Below, piece by piece: positions 61,504-64,000 of a DNA stretch of 64,000 bases. The DNA comes from Trichopria drosophilae (Eukaryota > Arthropoda > Insecta > Hymenoptera > Diapriidae), in contig CM059582.1 of NCBI GenBank assembly GCA_030407085.1, positions 17,775,501-17,839,500 on the forward strand, given 5' to 3'. The stretch's first letter is position 1, and each line of letters starts with the position of its first letter. The translations under genes and the position numbers were made by a program. A model generated the notes under the pieces. The model searched no databases. It was not told where the DNA came from and was given only the letters and a program-made list of their open reading frames with translations.

Positions 61504-63423
61504 CACTACCGGCCAAAAGTTCGTGAACGCTCTGAATTTTCGAACTAGTCAAATAATGTGTCATACCACCAAATCCTTTGAGATATTAAAAAAACGCAAA
61601 AGAAATCTTTTTAAGTACAGGAATAAAGCTTTCAATTGGTGCATACAGTTTTACATCAGACATGATTTTGTCTCAGTTGTTGTATTTTCAAAATGTCGAA
61701 TTTTGTAACTTTTTTCTTCCAACTTTTAACTTTCACCGGATGATTAATAAATTTTTCTGGATATTGCCAATTTTTTTGTAAATACTACAAATCAAGACCT
61801 TGAAATTCATTTTTTTCAAAAGTCGCTACGATTTTTTGTTGCAAAGTTATGATTTTTTGAAAATTTCCAATTTTACCCGTTGAGTGAGAATTCTTTGAAA
61901 AAAGGTCAAAAGTTCGTGAACATGCAGTTTATTCATGTTTCGCGACTCGGAATGATACGATTCCTTAAAGATGATACAACATATTAAATTTTATAAAAAA
62001 TTCACTTTTTAAATGTGAACTGCGACTCAAAACTCGATCTCCGACGATTGTGATTGTTACCCTCATTTCGCTCGGACGACAAACTTCGAGTAATTCGAAT
62101 AAAAGATAAGTAAGCAGAAAAGATTTGCATTTTTTGATGAATAAACTGGATGTTGACGAACTTTTGGCCTTTTTTCAAAGAATTCTCATTCAACAGGTAA
62201 AATTGAAAATTTTCAAAAAATCATAACTTTGCAACAAAAAATCGTAGCGACTTTTATTAAAAATGAATTTCAAGGTCTTGATTTGTAGTATTTACAAAAA
62301 AATTTGCAATATCCAGAAAAATTCATTAATCATCCGGTGAAAGATAAAACTTGGAAGAAAAAAAGTTTCAAAATTCGACATTTTGAAAATACAACACCTA
62401 AAACAAAATAATGCCTGATGTAAAACTGTATTCGCTTAGTGCAAGACGCCGGCCACGCCGCCTGGTGGTGAATTTTGACAACTCGCATCTGCAATTTGTA
62501 TGGAGAGTGATATGAGAAAGTGAAATATTTAGTCTTTTTTTAATTTTCTGCGGGTTTTCAAAAGCATTAGTACTTTGAGTATATTGTTTGAAATTCGGCC
62601 CAAATTTTGTACATTTTTGTTTGTAACAAAATATTATACTTTTTTAATTCGAATCATTTTGAGTTGAACAAAACGAGGTTAAGGGGCGTAAATGAATACG
62701 ATAATCCAAACTGGGTTTGAATCAATCACAAACTCAATAAACTTTAATCCAGTAAGTATAGAAAAGGGAAAAAATTTGGCTGTAGGATATGTAGTTCGTG
62801 TAGAAGAAGTATTTGGAATATGTACAGAGCATAAATTAATTCGTTCCAGTGTAATTCGGCAAACCTCAGTGACTCTTCCACCGTACAAAACTACATTGGA
62901 AATAAGAAAAATACCATGTTTATCTATTAACTAAATTACTAATAATGGAAAATTACAATATATACATAAATATAAATATATTTCAGCTGAATAATGAATT
63001 GTATTCTATACAATTTCGAACTCGGAGTAATCTTTTTTTTTGCACAGTATAATATAAAATGAACCCTTTCAAATGGTTCTTTAAACCATAAACCTTACTT
63101 GCAACACTTGCAACAGATCGAAATAAACTTTAAAATGTCTCAAATTAACGAATAAATAAGAGCATTTTTAAATTGACTTTAATGGAAAAGCTCTGACGTT
63201 GCAGATGCGAGTTGTCAGAAATCTCCACGCTGAGCGCTGCCGGTCGATTTCGATATCCCCTCCATCGCCATGCACGAAGTGAATACACCAATTGAAAGCT
63301 TTATTCCTGTACTTAAAAAGATTTCGTTTGCGTTTTTTGAATATCTCAAAGGATTCGGTGGTATGACACATTATTTGATGAGTTCGAAAATTGAGAGCAT
63401 TCGCGAACTTTTGGGCGGTAATG
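61504..63423. mobile_element. TA-flanked foldback (Tc1/mariner-type MITE), interrupted
   Basis: The left end CACTACCGGCCAAAAGTTCG and the right end, whose reverse complement is CATTACCGCCCAAAAGTTCG, are flanked by TA (61502-61503 and 63424-63425). CCGGCCAAAAGT is a common Tc1-type terminus. The left arm 61504 to about 61935 pairs with 63423-63284 and then 62430 to about 62150, so the element was a foldback of about 1.07 kb before a second insertion split its right arm. No transposase. Confidence 0.85.
62431..63283. mobile_element. Second TA-flanked element nested in the first
   Basis: The left end TTCGCTTAGTGCAAGACGCC and the right end, with reverse complement TTCACTTCGTGCATGGCG, lie between TA at 62429-62430 and TA at 63284-63285. 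Inverted pairing includes TGACAACTCGCATCTGCAA at 62477-62496 and its complement near 63195-63217. Removing it restores the palindrome of the outer element exactly at one TA. The interior has only an 80-codon frame at 62692-62934, of unknown nature. Size 853 bp. Confidence 0.85.
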
Positions 63424-63425
63424 TA

Positions 63426-63690
63426 CGTTCATAAAAATCTAAGCAGACAACACTCAAATTATAATAGGTGTAAATAGTACTCAAGTCTTCCAATTTTAAC
63501 CTAGATATTCAAGCGATTGTAAGTTGGGCCAATCGCAATGCGTTAGTTATCAACCCTGAGAAATCTAAGGTTCTAGGTAACAAACACAAGCAATCCAATC
63601 TCGATTCTGACCGTTTTCAGTTAAAGAAATATCATCTCTTTAGTGGCTATAGCTAGGAACTTAGGCTTAATTACAGAGCCCACAAAAATT
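63426..63690 (+). pseudogene. LINE reverse transcriptase, 3' part of the split copy
   Basis: It reads LDIQAIVSWANRNALVINPE and then KSKVLG, the D-L-x-x-I-x-x-W-x-x-x-N-x-L-x-I-N-P-x-K-S block that follows the catalytic core. A degraded ARNLGLI (the usual V-K-N-L-G stretch) follows near 63655. It continues the copy ending at 61500. Decayed beyond 63690. Confidence 0.7.
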
Positions 63691-64000
63691 TAGTTACTCT
63701 ACAAGTATGAGTTTTGCTCATAAATAAAAAAAATTGCTCCAGAACCCAAATATGTAGGCCAAATTATTGAATTGGACCTAATTTTTGCCCAAATTAAAGC
63801 TTCAGACCTTTTACTTCAAATTTTAAGGTTTGATTTTCTTTTGTCAAGTTTTCATGCTTTTTTCCAGATGTGAAACTTTCAAGTTTAATTTTTGCTATTT
63901 ACAAGCAACAAATCCTGACTACATTACTTCACCCGATAGTCCTTGTGATTATTGTTCAATATTTGCGCCATATTGAAATCATTAAGATACTGTACATTGA

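Noticed and set aside
1..64000. CRISPR arrays, bacterial operons, phage or plasmid modules.
   Set aside because: The window is clearly eukaryotic, and the repeat arrays seen lack the regular repeat-spacer layout.

Overview
This is a 64 kb piece of an AT-rich animal nuclear genome, most likely an insect. The evidence is: genes broken by GT/AG introns of 74 bp to more than 7 kb; short exons with clearly higher GC than the surrounding DNA; many small inverted-repeat transposons with TTAA or TA target sites; decayed LINE reverse transcriptase pieces; and no bacterial operon layout. I cannot fix the insect order from sequence alone.

Two host genes can be built. (1) Plus strand, 25706-45435: a complete RCK-family (MAK/CILK1/dyf-5) protein kinase. 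It has eight coding exons whose phases all match and sum to exactly 1755 nt (584 aa plus stop). The kinase domain sits in exons 1-4 and the family C-terminal motif GRTDWAAKY is in exon 8. Three short upstream ORFs precede the start. Exon 6 does not stop at its donor: the frame stays open for 228 more codons, with about three membrane segments, then a stop and an AATAAA inside the intron. (2) Minus strand, 60257-58171: the last three coding exons of an equilibrative nucleoside transporter (ENT4/SLC29A4-like), with 5' exons beyond the right edge. Its last exon carries a Thr-rich, sequon-bearing tail of about 110 residues.

The rest is intergenic or intronic and rich in repeats. 1-25 kb: no gene recognised. 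It holds long foldback elements (5400-6316, 15315-16716, 22471-23580), a 988 bp fully palindromic TTAA element (9885-10872), smaller MITEs and a LINE fragment (about 11560-12215). 25.7-45.4 kb: the kinase gene, its long introns seeded with MITEs, a minisatellite, a hairpin and a possible tRNA-derived SINE head. 46.1-50.0 kb: about 3.9 kb of satellite-like DNA built on the palindrome GTAATATTAC, with a higher-order period near 0.79-0.94 kb. 50-58 kb: intergenic, with an interspersed family carrying the core GTCGCTGATTAC and a second motif-rich tract. 58.2-60.3 kb: the transporter. 60.3-64 kb: an upstream transporter intron or flank with a three-layer nested insertion: a LINE split by a TA-flanked foldback element that is itself split by another TA-flanked element.

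The two genes share no evident pathway: one is a presumed ciliary/cell-cycle-related kinase, the other a membrane transporter. They are convergent across the satellite block.
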